Shown here piece by piece: positions 45,501 through 59,920 of a stretch of DNA of 64,000 nucleotides. Position numbers and translations under genes: made by a program. The notes under the pieces are model-generated. The model searched no databases, was not told the DNA's origin, and saw only the letters and a program-made list of their open reading frames with translations. How positions within the stretch are numbered: the first letter of the stretch is position 1; each line of letters opens with the position of its first letter. The DNA comes from Diadema setosum (Eukaryota > Echinodermata > Echinoidea > Diadematoida > Diadematidae), in assembly GCA_033980235.1 (NCBI GenBank), contig CM067068.1, forward strand, positions 31,901,046-31,965,045, in the 5' to 3' direction.

Positions 45501-48500
45501 ATGACTTTTGATACTATACTGCCTGAGAACCCGGTGCTCCGAGAATAAGAAATAAGACTGACATCTGTTGCTGTGGCCAACGAAAGTTTCCGCTTCCTGA
45601 GACCAGAACCTGTCTCCTTGCTGTGGAAGTTTGTGCAGCAGGACTGAGAGCTTATAATTACCACATCTGATCTCGCTGATATATGATGGCATATATCACA
45701 TCATCTGCCACCATTGTCCTTATGTGAAAAACGGACAACACAGCATGACCGTGGACTTCAACATATAATGGTACATCGGATGATAACGTGTTTCGACTGC
45801 ATGACGTGTTCTCCTTTGGCGTGACCGAACCCAAGATGACTGATCCCGACTGACTTCGACGACATTGCTCTCCAGAATGAGATGAGCGCCACTTCCATGA
45901 TTTCAAGAAATACAACATCATCGCAACACCAGCCGCCATCATCACCATCAGCATCAACATCGACATCGCCACCATCTTCATCTCCGCACCATCATCAATA
46001 AACGTCATCGCAACCAGCATAATCATCATCATCACAATCATTTCCCTCTCTGGACCAGTGGAAGTCACCGCCAACATCACCGCCTGATCATCACCATCGC
46101 TTTGAAAGCTGTCATCACATTAACAACCCTGGACACCACTGGACAAGGACCAAACAATGACTTTCTGACACTGACATTCTACGTTATGTTGACTCCCTTA
46201 TAACGAGCCCCGGTTTGGCACTGACATATTCAAATTGACATCTATTGTAAAGTTTTTATTTGTGCATTCAATTCATCTGTTCTTCTCTGGCCTGACCCAA
46301 TCGGTAAGTGAAACCAATCACATTTCATTGTTCCAGTGTGAGAGAGCGTGCATTGTATTCGTATGAGAGTTGTGTTACATTAAGTTAGATTTGTAGATTG
46401 TTATTGTACAGTATTTGTTCACCAAGTAGTAAGGAACGCGTACGCCTACTTTCTATTTTTTTTGTTTAAGTAAGACCAACTCTGACACAACTATATCAAA
46501 ATGACTACCACCACCACCACCACACTCAGACAAACTGACTTTCTACCCGCCCGCTTCTCGGGGGACAAACTTGACCGCGACGATGCAACAGCCCACATGC
46601 TGACATTTCTTGACTACCTTGAAGCCCATAACATTGACGTAACGAAAGCCACTTCTTTCGACCAAATACTCAAGACATTCAAACGAACCCTCCAAGGTCA
46701 AGCACGACTTTGGATTGACGGACAAACCTTTAAGACATTCAGTGACCTGCGTGAAGCATTTGTACGACGATTTAGCCCTGCTAAATCAGACTTTGCCAAC
46801 GTACACGACTTTAACACTCTACACCTGACTGACGGCGAGAGTACTGAGGCTTTCCTACAACGACTCCGTGTAGCAGCCTCCTACATTGACTATGGGGAAA
46901 CCCAAATTAGACATAGACTTTTGGACTCATTACCCCACGACTGCCGTGCCGCCGTCCTCATGTCGGCATCGACTACGACGCAGACCTGCGACGAAATAGC
47001 TACTAAAGCGCAGCTGTACCTAGACATACAAAAAGACAAACAACCTATGACTAAAGACTTGACCTTCGCCACTCAGAGCGAAATAGACCGATTAAAGGAC
47101 GACTTTAACTCCCTTAAACTTGACACACTTGACCAGACCCGCGGACGGACTCGTGACAGAGGACGGGGACCGCCTCACTCGAGGTCCTCCAGCAGAGGTC
47201 GCAAGCGCGAGCACAGTGCGGGCAGAAGCCCATATCGTAGCGACCGCCAATATACAAACAGCCGCCATCGCAGCCATACCCGTAGCCCCCATCCCAATGA
47301 CCGCGTGCCGCACTATACCAGGCGCAATGACAGACGCTCCATTATTTGTGACTATTGCCTCATACCTGGACATGTTTGGCGACAATGTCGCAAAAGACTA
47401 AGGGACATTGACATGCGTGCACAACAACAACAACAACACTATTATCACAACCAACATCAACATCAACAACATTACGACCAACAACCATACTACGGACCAC
47501 GCCCACAGGATTTTTAAGGCGGGAGGACAATGATAACGCTCATTATTCCTCCTCCCGTAGTAAGAATCACAGGCAAAACCCCAACCATGACTCCAACTTG
47601 AAATCGACTTACTTAGGGACTGACGATGTAGATCTACAATTAACTGATCGAAACTTTGTTAAAGGACGACTAGACAATGGTAAGAACATGTTCATACTCT
47701 TTGACAGTGGCGCGACTAAGACTCTCATTTCTGACAGATACGTGAAATCTACCCCGCATCTCTCCAACCTGAAAAGACAAAAAGTAGCCCCTACACGGTT
47801 TCGATTAGGGAACGGGCAGTTTCTTCAATCGCTGTCGGCAATTACATTCAGGGTCACTATTCAGGGACACAAATTTGAAATTTCTGCCCTCATTGTGGAG
47901 AATCTTGTTGGTGTTGACCTGATTTTAGGGACGAATACACTATCGGACTTAAACGGGACTATGACATTCAGGAACAATAGGTTCAAGATCAAACAGAAAC
48001 GAGTACCTTTCTCCCCGACAAACAAAGTGACTATCAACCCTAAAGACTCCACGCTCATGACCTTACAGGGACAGGCACCCCCACAATTCCGTAACACTGA
48101 CGTCATACTGACTGCGAACGACTACCTTGGTAGACATTGCCCCTCTACCATGGTCGTAACATTGATGAAGGGCAGGACTCAAATACTAGTGACTAATACT
48201 TCTGACCGACCCCTCCAATTTGCAAAAGGCAGACCAATTGCATACCTCGACATGGCATGCCCCATAACTGTGTCTGAGCCCCTTCCCACTGACAAGGTGA
48301 ATGTGACCTTAACTGACCGGCACACAGACAATATTTACAGCACCCAACTCTCTACCCCACGCCCAGACGGTAACCATGAATACCAGACTAGACAAGACAA
48401 CCTCAAGAGATACCCCCACCTTGACCCCAGCGACCCAATTGCAAGCATGACTGAAGACCAGATAATTAAGGAACACATTGACTTAAACAACAGCATACTG

Positions 48501-51500
48501 TCCCCTACTGAGAAGGACCAATTGAGACAATTACTAAGAGACAATAGGCCTGCATTTTCCTTGTATGGCGAACTTTCCAGCTGCCCCGACTTTGAAGTCG
48601 ACATTGAATTGACTGACGACACACCATTTTTCATACGCCCCTACTTTGCCACAGAACCCGAGAAACGACAGATTGAAAAGGAACTTACGAAACTTGTGAA
48701 GTTAGGAATACTAGAAATCGGACCACAATCATACACATCACCAGTACTACTGGTAGCTAAAAAGGACAAATCGGAAAAACGTGTTGTGACTGACTTCAGA
48801 CATCTGAACTCCAAAATCAGACGAATAAACCACCCTTTTCCCCTACTGACAGAGACCCTTAAACGAATCGGACACGCAGAGACTAGAGTAATGAGTGTTA
48901 TTGACCTGAAATCCGCCTTTCACTGCATACCCCTCTCAAAATCTGCGCAAAAATACACCGGAATTGCCTCATACCATGGAGGTAAACACTACTACTACAA
49001 ACGCCTAGCACAAGGACTTAACGTTTCCCCGGGACTCTTTCAAGCCAAGATTGACGACATTTTAGGTACAATTCCCTACTCTCATGACTTTTGTATTGCC
49101 CACCATGACGACATTATCTTATTTAGCCCCGACAAGACGACTCATAAACAACACTTGACACAAGTCTTAAAAGCACTTTCTGACAATGGACTGAAAATCA
49201 GCCCGAAAAAGTGCAAACTGTTCAGGAATGACGTAGAATACATGGGACACAGGATTACTATCAATAAGGACGGTGAGGCATGTTTTCAACCTATGAATAA
49301 CAGATGTGCCTCCATACGTAACATGTCTAGACCTAAGACCCCCAGACAAGTAAGGAGACTTGTTGGAGCAGTGAATTATGTGGCAGGATTCTTTCCACAA
49401 ATTCAGGCCATACTTAAACCCCTGCACCAACTGACAAGAAAGAAAAACAAATTCATGTGGACTGACGAACATGAAAGAGCTTTCAACAAGATTAAGGATC
49501 TAATGACCAATCCCCCAGTACTACATATGCCCCAGAGCACAGGACGCTTCACTTTGTATAGTGATACCTCACGGACTGCAACCGGTTCGTACTTGACCCA
49601 AGTCATAAACGGACAAGAGAGAATCATTGGATATTATTCAAAGGTCTTACCTGACGCATGTCAAAGATACAGTGTTACAGAATTGGAATTATTTGGCCTT
49701 TTGATCAATGTGACAGCATTTAAGCATCTATTGAAAGGATGTGAATTCAATGCATTTGTGGACCATAGTTCAATTGTCCAAATTTTAAAGTCAAAAGAAC
49801 AACCATGCACAACACGTCTCCAGAAACTTCTTCTCAAATTATCCGAATATTCCTTTAAGATTGGCTACAAGAAAGGAACAGAGTTAGTTTTAGCAGATTT
49901 TCTTTCCCGTGTTCCAAGTGAACAGCACCCGGAAATAGATCAGGTAATTCCCCTTTCCTTTAGCTTGTTTAGCGAGAGTGACTTTACTCTTCACCCCGTT
50001 CAGCCAGTTGAACGACCCATGACACGTGCATATGCAAAACAGATGGGAGTTACAATCCCAGACCTTTTTCCTCCACGTGCCAGTGACCAAACACCTCAAG
50101 CATCTCCCACTACTACAACCCCTCCCCCACGTCCACCCCCTAAACCTAACTTAGGCAAAACAAATGACACACATGCACGACCAACCAACCAGAGACAAGA
50201 ACCAAAACATGACACACCCCCAGCCCCAACTCCAGTCACTACTTATTCCCACACACGTTCCCATGACAACCATGCCCCTTCCACGCGACCTCCTACTCGA
50301 CATACACCTGTTACTCCTCAACTTCACGAACCGAGATTAGTTGACAGACATAACGACCACCAACAACAACACCGGCACAACTCTAACGACCAATACCGAG
50401 AAGTACCGCCTGACCTCTACACCCCGCCTAAGCCACTGACCACTAAGGTAAACAACATTGTAGCTGGACACATTCCAAAACAGCATGAGCTAGACAAGTT
50501 TACTGAGTTGATCAAACGGAAAATAATCAGAGACTACAACCTTCCCATTGACATGCGACAACTAATGACTGAACAGCAAACCTCGCCTTTCTTCAAGCCT
50601 GTTTATGACTATTTGTCACATGACATTCTACCTAGTGACAAAAGAGCAGCCAAAACAGTGAAATTAAAGGCTGAAGAGTACATTTTGTGTGACGGCCTAC
50701 TGTTCAGACTTTTCTTCACAAAGGACGATGACTTCAGACTACAATTAGCTATCCCAGAAACTTTGACTGACACAATCATCTCCCAACACCATGACAACCT
50801 CCTTAGCAATCACCAAGGGACCCAACGGACTTACTTGACAATTAGACGCAATTACTACATGCCCAACATGTTTGACAGAATTAACAATTATGTCAAAGCT
50901 TGCTTGCGCTGCCAGCAATTCAAGGGCAAACCAGACAAGGACAGACCCTTTCACACGCGAATACCTGACTCTTACAGACCATTCCAACGTATTAGTCTAG
51001 ACTTCAAGACAATGCCAAGTTCACAGACAGGATTCAGACACTTGATGGTGATTTGTGATGAAATTACTCGATTTGTTGTTTGTGCGCCTTTAAAGACGCT
51101 AGACGCAGAGACAATATGCGAAGCATTGATCCAAAAAGTGATATGTATTTTTGGACCACCATCATGTATCGTGACCGACGCTGCTGCCTCACTGACCGGC
51201 AAATTACTGACCTTACTGTGTGACGCCCTGAACATTGACAAGAAAGTAATTAGTGTTGCCAATCACGGTAGCCTACACGTAGAACGACATATTAGAACTC
51301 TCTCTGACTTTCTCAAAATCAACCTTAACCAATTTGGAAATGACTGGGTAAGATACATCTCGACCACATGCTACGCCTACAACTCCTTTTCCTCTCCACA
51401 TCTAGGTGACCATTCCCCCTATGAACTTGTTTTTGGCCGAGACGCTCCAAATCTAACCAACTTGACCTTCAACCCCATGAATGGACTTTCTCAGACATAT

Positions 51501-54500
51501 GATCAATATGTGGCCCATCTCAAGAAGAAATTTGACCACATCTCTCAGACCATGCTTTCATTGCAAAGAAAACAACAGAACAAGCAGAATGCAGAGATTG
51601 CCAATAGACTGAACAAATCACCAATCTACTCAGTAGGTCAATTAGTCTATTTGTACAAACCTACATCCTCTTCCCTCACTGCTAATTCTCGAAAAATAGC
51701 AGCTGAATGGGTTGGACCCCTGGTCATACACGAGATTTTGGATAGGACCCACTACATTCTGGCAACTCTCAAGGGAGAAATCCTGCGAGATATTTTCAAT
51801 TTTAACAGGCTGAAACCCTGTTTCATGAAAGCGTCTGATGACAGAAAACCGATCACGCACATACAGCGACTGAAAGAAAGACTAGGCAAAGCAGCACAAA
51901 ACGAGACTGGTCAAAAATCTGACAAGCCGTCAGTACAGTTCATGGATGAGCATGACGAAATCAGACCAGAGTGTACTGTTGACCAAATTATGTGCATGCA
52001 AACCACTGACCCATTCGATGACAGAGATTATGTTGACTCCCTACCCTCAAATGATGGCATAGCCGCCCCCACCCCCCTTCAACAGCCTGACCTAGAAAGG
52101 CAATTTGATTTGCTCATGAGTGCCCCCACAGACAATGAAATGTCATTACACAGAGGGCGATTCAAGGCTGGACAGTTACAAGTTCTGACTTCATTTGTTA
52201 GGAATGTTACTGATAATGACCCTCAAGGCATACGTTTTTGGTGGAACATAGGGTTATACCCAGACATGCATGACTTGGTCCAAAGTATCTTGGCAGACAA
52301 GAATATTCCTGTTACTGGGACACCCAAGAAATTCATGAGACAATTGTATGTATGACTTTGTAAATAGAAATTATGTATGCGACACTTTAACTCCATGTAC
52401 TGTTATTTTGTGCCTCTATAAGTCTAGAGGACCTTTAAATGGATTCTGTGTGATACACAGTGTGTCACATATTTGTTATGTCTTCTTAATGTACAAGTTT
52501 GGAATTACTTGTCTATGGACGATTTATCTATTCCATCTTCTTGATGAATGCTTTACGAGTTTGGAATACTCGTCTTCTGTTTAACTCGCTTGAAAGCGCG
52601 AGTTCACGTTCATTACGTTTTATTATTTTAGTCATATGGAAAGATTTCCTCTTAATAGGAAAGGTTTGTAAGCCATGATATTCTATGATAGTCTTTCAAA
52701 ATTGAATGACATTTTGCCTGGATCATAGACTTGACTTTCATTCCTTGAGCGTTCCTATTATCTTCCCAATGATTTTATTACGAAGACATATGTATGGATA
52801 GTGCATTAGATACAAGCACTCAAGGTTGTTATTTGGATCAGATTGTTTATCGCGCTGCACAGAATAATGACCAGCGAATTGTTTTTACTTTGTTTTGTGT
52901 TACATGAATTGCCGTTGTCTGATAGGCAAAATCACATTGATGCTTTGTTTACAGTGCATAAGTCTGCACAACATTGTGTAAATACATGTATTATTATCGT
53001 GCATAAGTCTGCACAATTTAATTTGACTTGCTTTAAATCTATATCCTAAAAATGGTATAGACATTATTGAAAATGATATCTTAATTTGGTAACTTGAATA
53101 GCTCCCAAAATACAAACAAGACAAGGATATTTCACTCAATGGTAAAATAAGTTCATGTATCATACATCCCCTCGGCATGACTAAGTTTTTTAAGCAGAAC
53201 TTAAAGAAGAACTTAAATGTCTTCATCGTGCATTTCATATACAGTAATTGGTCTAATTGATTTAACTGTAAATTATTATTGTAAGGATTTGAGCAAGAGA
53301 GAAAGTATGAAAGAGTCTGGAACTATGATAAACGGTTTCACAAGCATGTCTTGTACGTGGTCAATCGCCCTTAATTTTGTCACCCAGTATATACTGAATT
53401 ATTGTGTGTAAACCCATTCCCCCTCCAAAAAAAGAAGAGAGGAGTCTTAATTTCCAAACAAAAGGGATGTTGTGTAATGATACACAAAGTTATCACTACC
53501 CCCTCTCATTCTATTGATGACTGGATATACACCACCAGTTCACCTCCACCAGTCAATGACCCCTACCAATGCTCTCCTCATCCAGTGAGTCATCGACCTT
53601 CATCATCCCTTGAGTACTTCTAGCCCCACCTAATTTACGACCAGGCTAAGCCAAACCTAAACATCCTGCCAGTTCCCCCATTGATTACTTAGAATTGTTG
53701 TTCATTCCAAATCCAAGAATACTACCTCCTTAATAAAACTAGTCCCGCCTTTGTTCCTATAACAACCAAAGTTTTGCCCAATTAAAACCCCTCTTTAACA
53801 TGAAGACTCCACCCCCATTCACCCATTCATAGTGTGTCACAACAGTGTAACCAGTGACCAATGTGTATTAATCCTCGTGACTGAATGTGAATTACAAGTT
53901 GTATAACATCCAGAAAAAGGGACTTGGATTCTGACGCTCTAAGAGAGAGGATCACTCTGAAACGCCTCTCAAATAAAGTGCACATGGAAACTCAAATGAA
54001 CTGTGTCGCCACTCATTTTTACTGTGACGTGTACCTCTCAGAATTAATATCAACCGATCCCAAGTAGCAAAACATCCGCTACACAACAATCTAATCCCTT
54101 TACAGTGATTGTGCCATATGCTAGTGGTGAATGAATGAATGAACTCATCATTAATATCATCAGCATCTTTTTGTTTCTAGACATCATTATCGTCTTCATC
54201 ATTATCATTATCATTGTATTCACTATTATTATTTCATATCTTAATTAACTGTTATCATCTTATCAATTACCATTTTCTTGTATGTGGTGTCCAGTCTGCC
54301 GATGCTTAGATCTGTGGTCATGATGGGGCATGGAGACTTTCCCGGCACGTTCAGCTTCGACTCCATCATGGACTACGGCAAGGAGGAGCACTTTGCACAA
54401 ATCAACAAATTCAGATCCCTCCTCCAGTTCGATGATCCTGTCAACATCCAGTTCACTTCGGTAAGCTTGAACAGTCCTTCCACAGTAGGCGTAACTACAA

Positions 54501-57500
54501 CTTACTGGAAGCTGTATGAATTTTCTTTTTTGAACATCATGTATGACTAAACTGAAGTTGGGCAAGGGAAAGCTGAATTATATGTGGGAGAAAATGAATT
54601 GTTAGCGGAAAGCACACAGCCAGAGCTGGAGATATTCAAACTCGAGGAGAGCTGCCGATTTTGAGCAAGTGGCCACAAAGTGGGAGTTCTCTCATAGAAA
54701 GCAGAGTAGTTTGAGTCTCTGCTGCCACCTGTGGCAACTGCAGACTTTCTATAAAACCAAAAATATTCACAAATTTTTTGAGGAGTCCAAATTTTGTGAG
54801 GAGGCAATATTTGCAAAAGTCAAATGTACACGAAAGTGTTTGTCTGCACAATAATGCACTGAATGCCAGTACAATTCTTTACAACATTGTGGTTGGCAAT
54901 CTGCAAAAGTTTTATGCCGCAAAAAATGGCCATCAACTCCAAACTGTGGTTAAAAGTTTTCTGCTGCGAATGTTTCTGGCTCTGCAGTAGTATCATAAGT
55001 CTGAATGCATTAATATGTATTATTATTATTATTATTTTTTAATGAAATAAAGCAATCTCATTAGATAGAAGAGACATACACTCAGAAAAAAACAAGCACC
55101 TGAAGAGATGCGAAATATGACTTGTCAGCTTTGTGCGTTTACAAAGGTGCACACTTTTTGGATGCCTTGGCATTTGTATACAATGGCCGTAATTGTTCCT
55201 CCGTTCCCTGACCTTGGAAAAGCCATTCATAGACATTGTGTTGAAAGTGCAGTTTGGATTTAGATGACCTTTGGTCAATGAACTACAGGTTAGTCTTAAT
55301 TACATAGACATTGGAGATTGCAAAGTTGATTAATTAAGGCTTTCTGTTGCCGTATTATGACATGATGTAATGAAGACCAGTTGTGCTATTTCATTCAAAA
55401 GTGCATGCAAGTGCTCAGAAACAATCATAATGAGCTAGTCTTGGGTCAGAGACCTTTAATAGTTGATGCAGTTCTTTGTTCAGCCTGAACAGGTAGACTA
55501 GGAGTAGCAAGGTGCCTAGTAAACCCAGTTGTTCCTAATTTGTCAAACAACTTCTGTATAGAGAGTACAGTATTTCTCAAGGAACAGCTAGCACAGAAGC
55601 ATGAACAATTGGAGACAAAAATAGATAAGGTTCTTTTCAGGAGTTTTTTGTTGTCATACAAGGCTAACTTACAATGTTTTTCACATAGATTGATCGGAAA
55701 CTGCAATACACAAATTTCATTACCTCGAAATGCCATAATCAATCACATCATTCTAGAGTGGGTTCCACTATGTTGTATGCAGCAGCTCTTGTTCATCATA
55801 AATATGATTTTAAGTGCTCACACAAGTTTGTGTACACATTCAAAGAGAACAGAAGGCCATGACAGACTCTTACAGCACACCATATGTTTATTAATAATAA
55901 TAATAATAATTGATATGATTTATAAAGCGCCAAATCCACTCTGTAGAGTGCTCTAGGTGCAGAAGGAAGAGAAAGTGAAGGAGGTAGAGAACCTACAAAA
56001 TTCAAAGTAATAAATATTCAAAAGGAGGCATTAAACATGTGAGTTTTTAGACTGCTTTTAAAGGAGTGTGATGAAGAACAATTTTTTATGGCTGGAGGTA
56101 AGTTATTTCATAAGGTGGGAGCCATGATGGCCATGATCTTTATTGTAACTTCCCAAAGATGCTGTAAAGATGTTTTGTGGACTGCATAATAGTGCATTCA
56201 CTGTGTATTGTTGACTCTGCTGTCTTGGTGTGTATTAGATTTATGTCACATTTATTTTGTTACAGTTATCGATATTATCATCTTGATTTTTAATAGCGGA
56301 TGCACAGGTCAAATTTTATAGCTGAATGCACAGGGAAGCATTTGTTTGATGTTGCTCTTCAACAAATATTTGTATATTTCGGTGATAAGAACATTAAGAT
56401 TGACTGAATATGGCTCCAAAGTTGTACAGCGAAGAGGTGCTAGAGCTACGGGATCCATCGAGATCCAGCCTTTATTTTGATGACACTATCTCTGTATATT
56501 CATAAGGCCTTCACAGACATGATTACATATTCTGATCTGAAACTTATGTGTTTTAATATTTTATTGTGTTATTGATCCCTTGAAACACTGGCTAAGTTAC
56601 TGTAAAAATTCTATGTTCAGTGTACATTACTGTACATCCCCCAAGATTGTTATTCCCTCCCCTCCACCTCCAATCTCTTTATTTTTAAAGAATGCTTCCA
56701 CAGAATGTTTGAGTTGACCTTTTTTTAACCCGTTGAGGATGAATCCCGAGTATACTCGGGCAGGTGTCTATGGGAAATGTGTGTTGTAGCAAAATCAGTC
56801 CGTCCTCAATGGGTTAAGTATCAAAATCAGCTGTATAGAATGTAACGATGCCAGTAGTATTTCATTTTGTGAAAACATATTCTAATGTGAAATATCAAAA
56901 GTTCATATTTTTTCTTATTTGATGCCAGATTTTGAATGATCCTTCACCACTTCGTTTTGTATGATTTTATTCTCTGTATCAAAGCCAATTTATGTTGTAA
57001 GTTATAGTTTTAGAAGTGCTCGAAATTTATCCTCCACCATTTAGAATTTCTTGCAATACATTTAAGGGTCTGCATAAGAAACTTGTCTGGTTGGCACGAT
57101 TTACAAGGATATTGAGTTGTTTTGCAGAATTTTGATGTCAAGCCTAATTATGATGTAAAGTAATTTTTATCATAGTACACTACATGACTTACATGTTTTT
57201 CCATGAAGTGCCCTTCCCATACAGTAGTAAGTAGGTAGAAGGTTATGTAATGATTGATTGTGCCCTAATAATTGTATTTTTCATTGTCCAACAAGCTGCA
57301 TTCGAGTCACTTTAGCGTGGAAAATTGGTACAAACTGCTGTGGCCCTATCTGTTGAATATCGGATTGTTGATAATGGATTATAAAGATAAACATGGCTAC
57401 CTGGACCATGATCAGGTGTGTTCTGAAATTGTAGTACAGTAAAAGTGGAAATTTTTGTGCATTTTGTCCAACCAGAAACTAGCATGAAAACAATAGCACG

Positions 57501-59888
57501 CTAATATTTTTACTTGCCATTGTTCCAGTAGTTGATGCCTTGATTCTGTGTGTAATTCAAAACTCACAAAACTTTTCTACGCTTCCGAGCGTGAAATATT
57601 AGTCTCGCGAAAATATCCCCTTTTACAGTCCTTTCAGCAAATTTTTGTGGGCAGTGCATTTTCATTGTTCCCCAACTGAAATTGTATTATTACAGTGTTA
57701 TTTCACCCCAAAAAATTCTTATGCGTATTATATGTATACATTTTAGAGCGAACATTAACAGTTGTGGAGGCATATGAGAACAATCTTTTCCCTTTAAGCA
57801 TGACATTTACATTCATTAACCCATTTAGGATGGACTGATTTTGCTGTAACACACATTTCCCATAAGCACCTGCCCGAGTATTCTCGGGACTCGTCTTCAA
57901 CGGGTTAAGAATGTGGAATTGTGCTTGAATGGCATGGATATATATTTATGTACCCTGGAAAGAAAAAAGAAAAGAAGAAAAAGTGCTGATTCACAATGCT
58001 GGTGGAATTCATTATGTACAATATCAGGCTACCAGAGATACCCCCGTTTTTTTTTTTTTAAGTTCTCTTCTTGAATGCTGACAATGGTAGGGGCTAAAAT
58101 TATATCCACTGTACCATTTTTAGCTTCCCCCATCCTCCTATCTTGTGTAAACACCTGTATGTGTGGTGGCTATATCACTGTACTCCGGCAAAAAAAATAG
58201 GGCAAAGTCTGATATACAGCTGGAAATTGAATCGGTATTTTAAAAAGAGTGTACAGACTGGTGACCAAAGTTCACATTAAGTTTAGTGATCCTGCCTCTT
58301 TTACAGTGATTGTCTCCCAGTTTTACAAAATGTAGAAATGTCATCATGCCACAGAAGAAGCAAAGGTATTTCAGATCAAGGCAAACAAGACAAGTGTAAT
58401 CATTGATTGATCTTCAAAACAAAAACCAAAAAAAAAAAAAAAAAAATGATAAGGGTTACTCATCGCATTTGAAGTGAAGTTAGATAATCAAATACAGAAA
58501 ATTGATAATTCAAGGGATATTTAAAGCAAATATTAAAGTTACAGTTCACCTTTGGGAGCAGTGATTTGAAAAAAAAAAATGTGAGTTACAACATTTGATG
58601 CATATGGGTGCCGGTCAGTTGTATCACAAAACATCCTGTCATATAAAAAATTTGCAATATAACGTAAAATATAGGGAGATATCACTGTGTTTCTCCCTAA
58701 ACCATAACTGTAGACAGTTTAGTCTAGATACAATTTTATTGCTCACATTATGTATATCTATTACTTACAGTACAATTGGTTAAATCCTGATTATTATTAT
58801 TCTTTTTACAATGGTTGTTTCTATGCCTAACTCTTATTTTAGAAATATTTTGAAGCACTGAAGCTGGATTTTTGTTTCATCTGCAAAATAAAGTGGTAAA
58901 TAATGTCTAAAGGAAGATAATAACAAAATCGACCAAAAAAAAAAAAAAAAAAAAAAAAGACAGGGAATTATTCAACCCATATAAATTCATCTAGGCTTTG
59001 GTGAGGCTTGGGTGCATTGGTTTTAGCGCGTCCTGAGATCATTGACTTTGGCTTGGGTCTGTGTGTTGAGATACGTTCGAATGGTATTCAGTGGGTTAAT
59101 ATATGTTTTGTGTACACCTCAGGGGACAACAGGCAATCCCAAGGGAGCAACACTTACCCACCACAACATCGTCAACAACAGCTACTTCATCGGGAAGAAC
59201 TTGAAATACGATGAGAAGGTATGAAGTTGGAGAATTCTTAAACTTAGAAGAGATATTTATTTGATAAGATTTTATGCTTTGTGTAGAATGGCTGTAAAGA
59301 TTTCCTCTTTTTCCTTTACTGTGTTTTGTTTTTTTCTCTCTATCTTTCTCTTTACAAGAGAGGTTGCTTGTGTTTGTTTGTCCGTCTGTTTGTTTGTTTG
59401 TTTGTTTGTTCATATGTATAGGTTTGTAAGTGTTATACACCGATATATTATGTCTAGCTAATTGCTTTTTGATGTTATTTAGTCTTTTTGTCCACGAGGA
59501 GACTGCAAAATACAAGCTTGCTTTTTAGCATGTCTCCTCCATTTCCTGCAACTTTAGTTTCAATTCAATTTTCATTGTTCACTTTGCTTTTGTGATGCGT
59601 AGTATTGTCAACTTCACGTATTTTTCTTTGTTACTACATTGCATTGATGTTGTGTTATTTTGTGTATGAAAATGTTGTTGGAAATGAAATAAATGAAATG
59701 AAATGAAATAATGTTTGATTGTCCCTATCAAAATGAGATGATCAGCTAATGATGAGAATAAGGAGGAGGACCACGATTGTTGGCAGCATCAGAATTCAAA
59801 CTGCCAGAGCACCATGATTGAGAGATAGGTAGATAGATAGATAGATAGATAGGTAAATAGATAAATATATTGATAGATAGATAGGTAA

Positions 59889-59920
<32 letters not shown>

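Larger units (their letters stand above)
44801..54088 (+). mobile_element. Complete Ty3/gypsy-type LTR retrotransposon
   Basis: 9288 bp: 5' LTR 44801-45421, gag 46501-47517, pol about 47511-52355, 3' LTR 53468-54088. The insertion is flanked by the 4-bp target duplication ATCT (44797-44800 and 54089-54092). The LTRs are both 621 bp and read as identical base by base, begin TGTTGTGTA and end with its reverse complement TACACAACA. Domain order protease, reverse transcriptase, RNase H, integrase places it in the Ty3/gypsy superfamily. No envelope-like frame is present. Open frames are intact. It sits in ACSF2 intron 4 in the sense orientation. Confidence 0.95.
44642..54255 (+). repeat. Diverged direct duplication straddling the retrotransposon insertion
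   Basis: Sequence at about 44642-44800 (CAGTGATTGTGCCATACGC, CATCAGCATCTTTTT, ACATCATTATC) recurs at about 54102-54255 with scattered differences. Subtracting the 9.29-kb insertion, the two copies were about 169 bp apart, so a tandem duplication existed before the retrotransposon inserted at the end of the first copy. Confidence 0.6.

Noticed and set aside
45658..46080. Met-rich 140-codon minus-strand frame
   Set aside because: Arises from ATC/CAT triplets in the retrotransposon leader; no recognisable protein features.
52356..53467. Envelope gene of the LTR element
   Set aside because: Only short open frames without signal peptide, cleavage motif or membrane anchor; noncoding 3' region.
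55796..55956. Exon-like open frames near the TAA-repeat block
   Set aside because: Overlap a dispersed repeat with TATAAAGCGCC; no splice sites or protein similarity.
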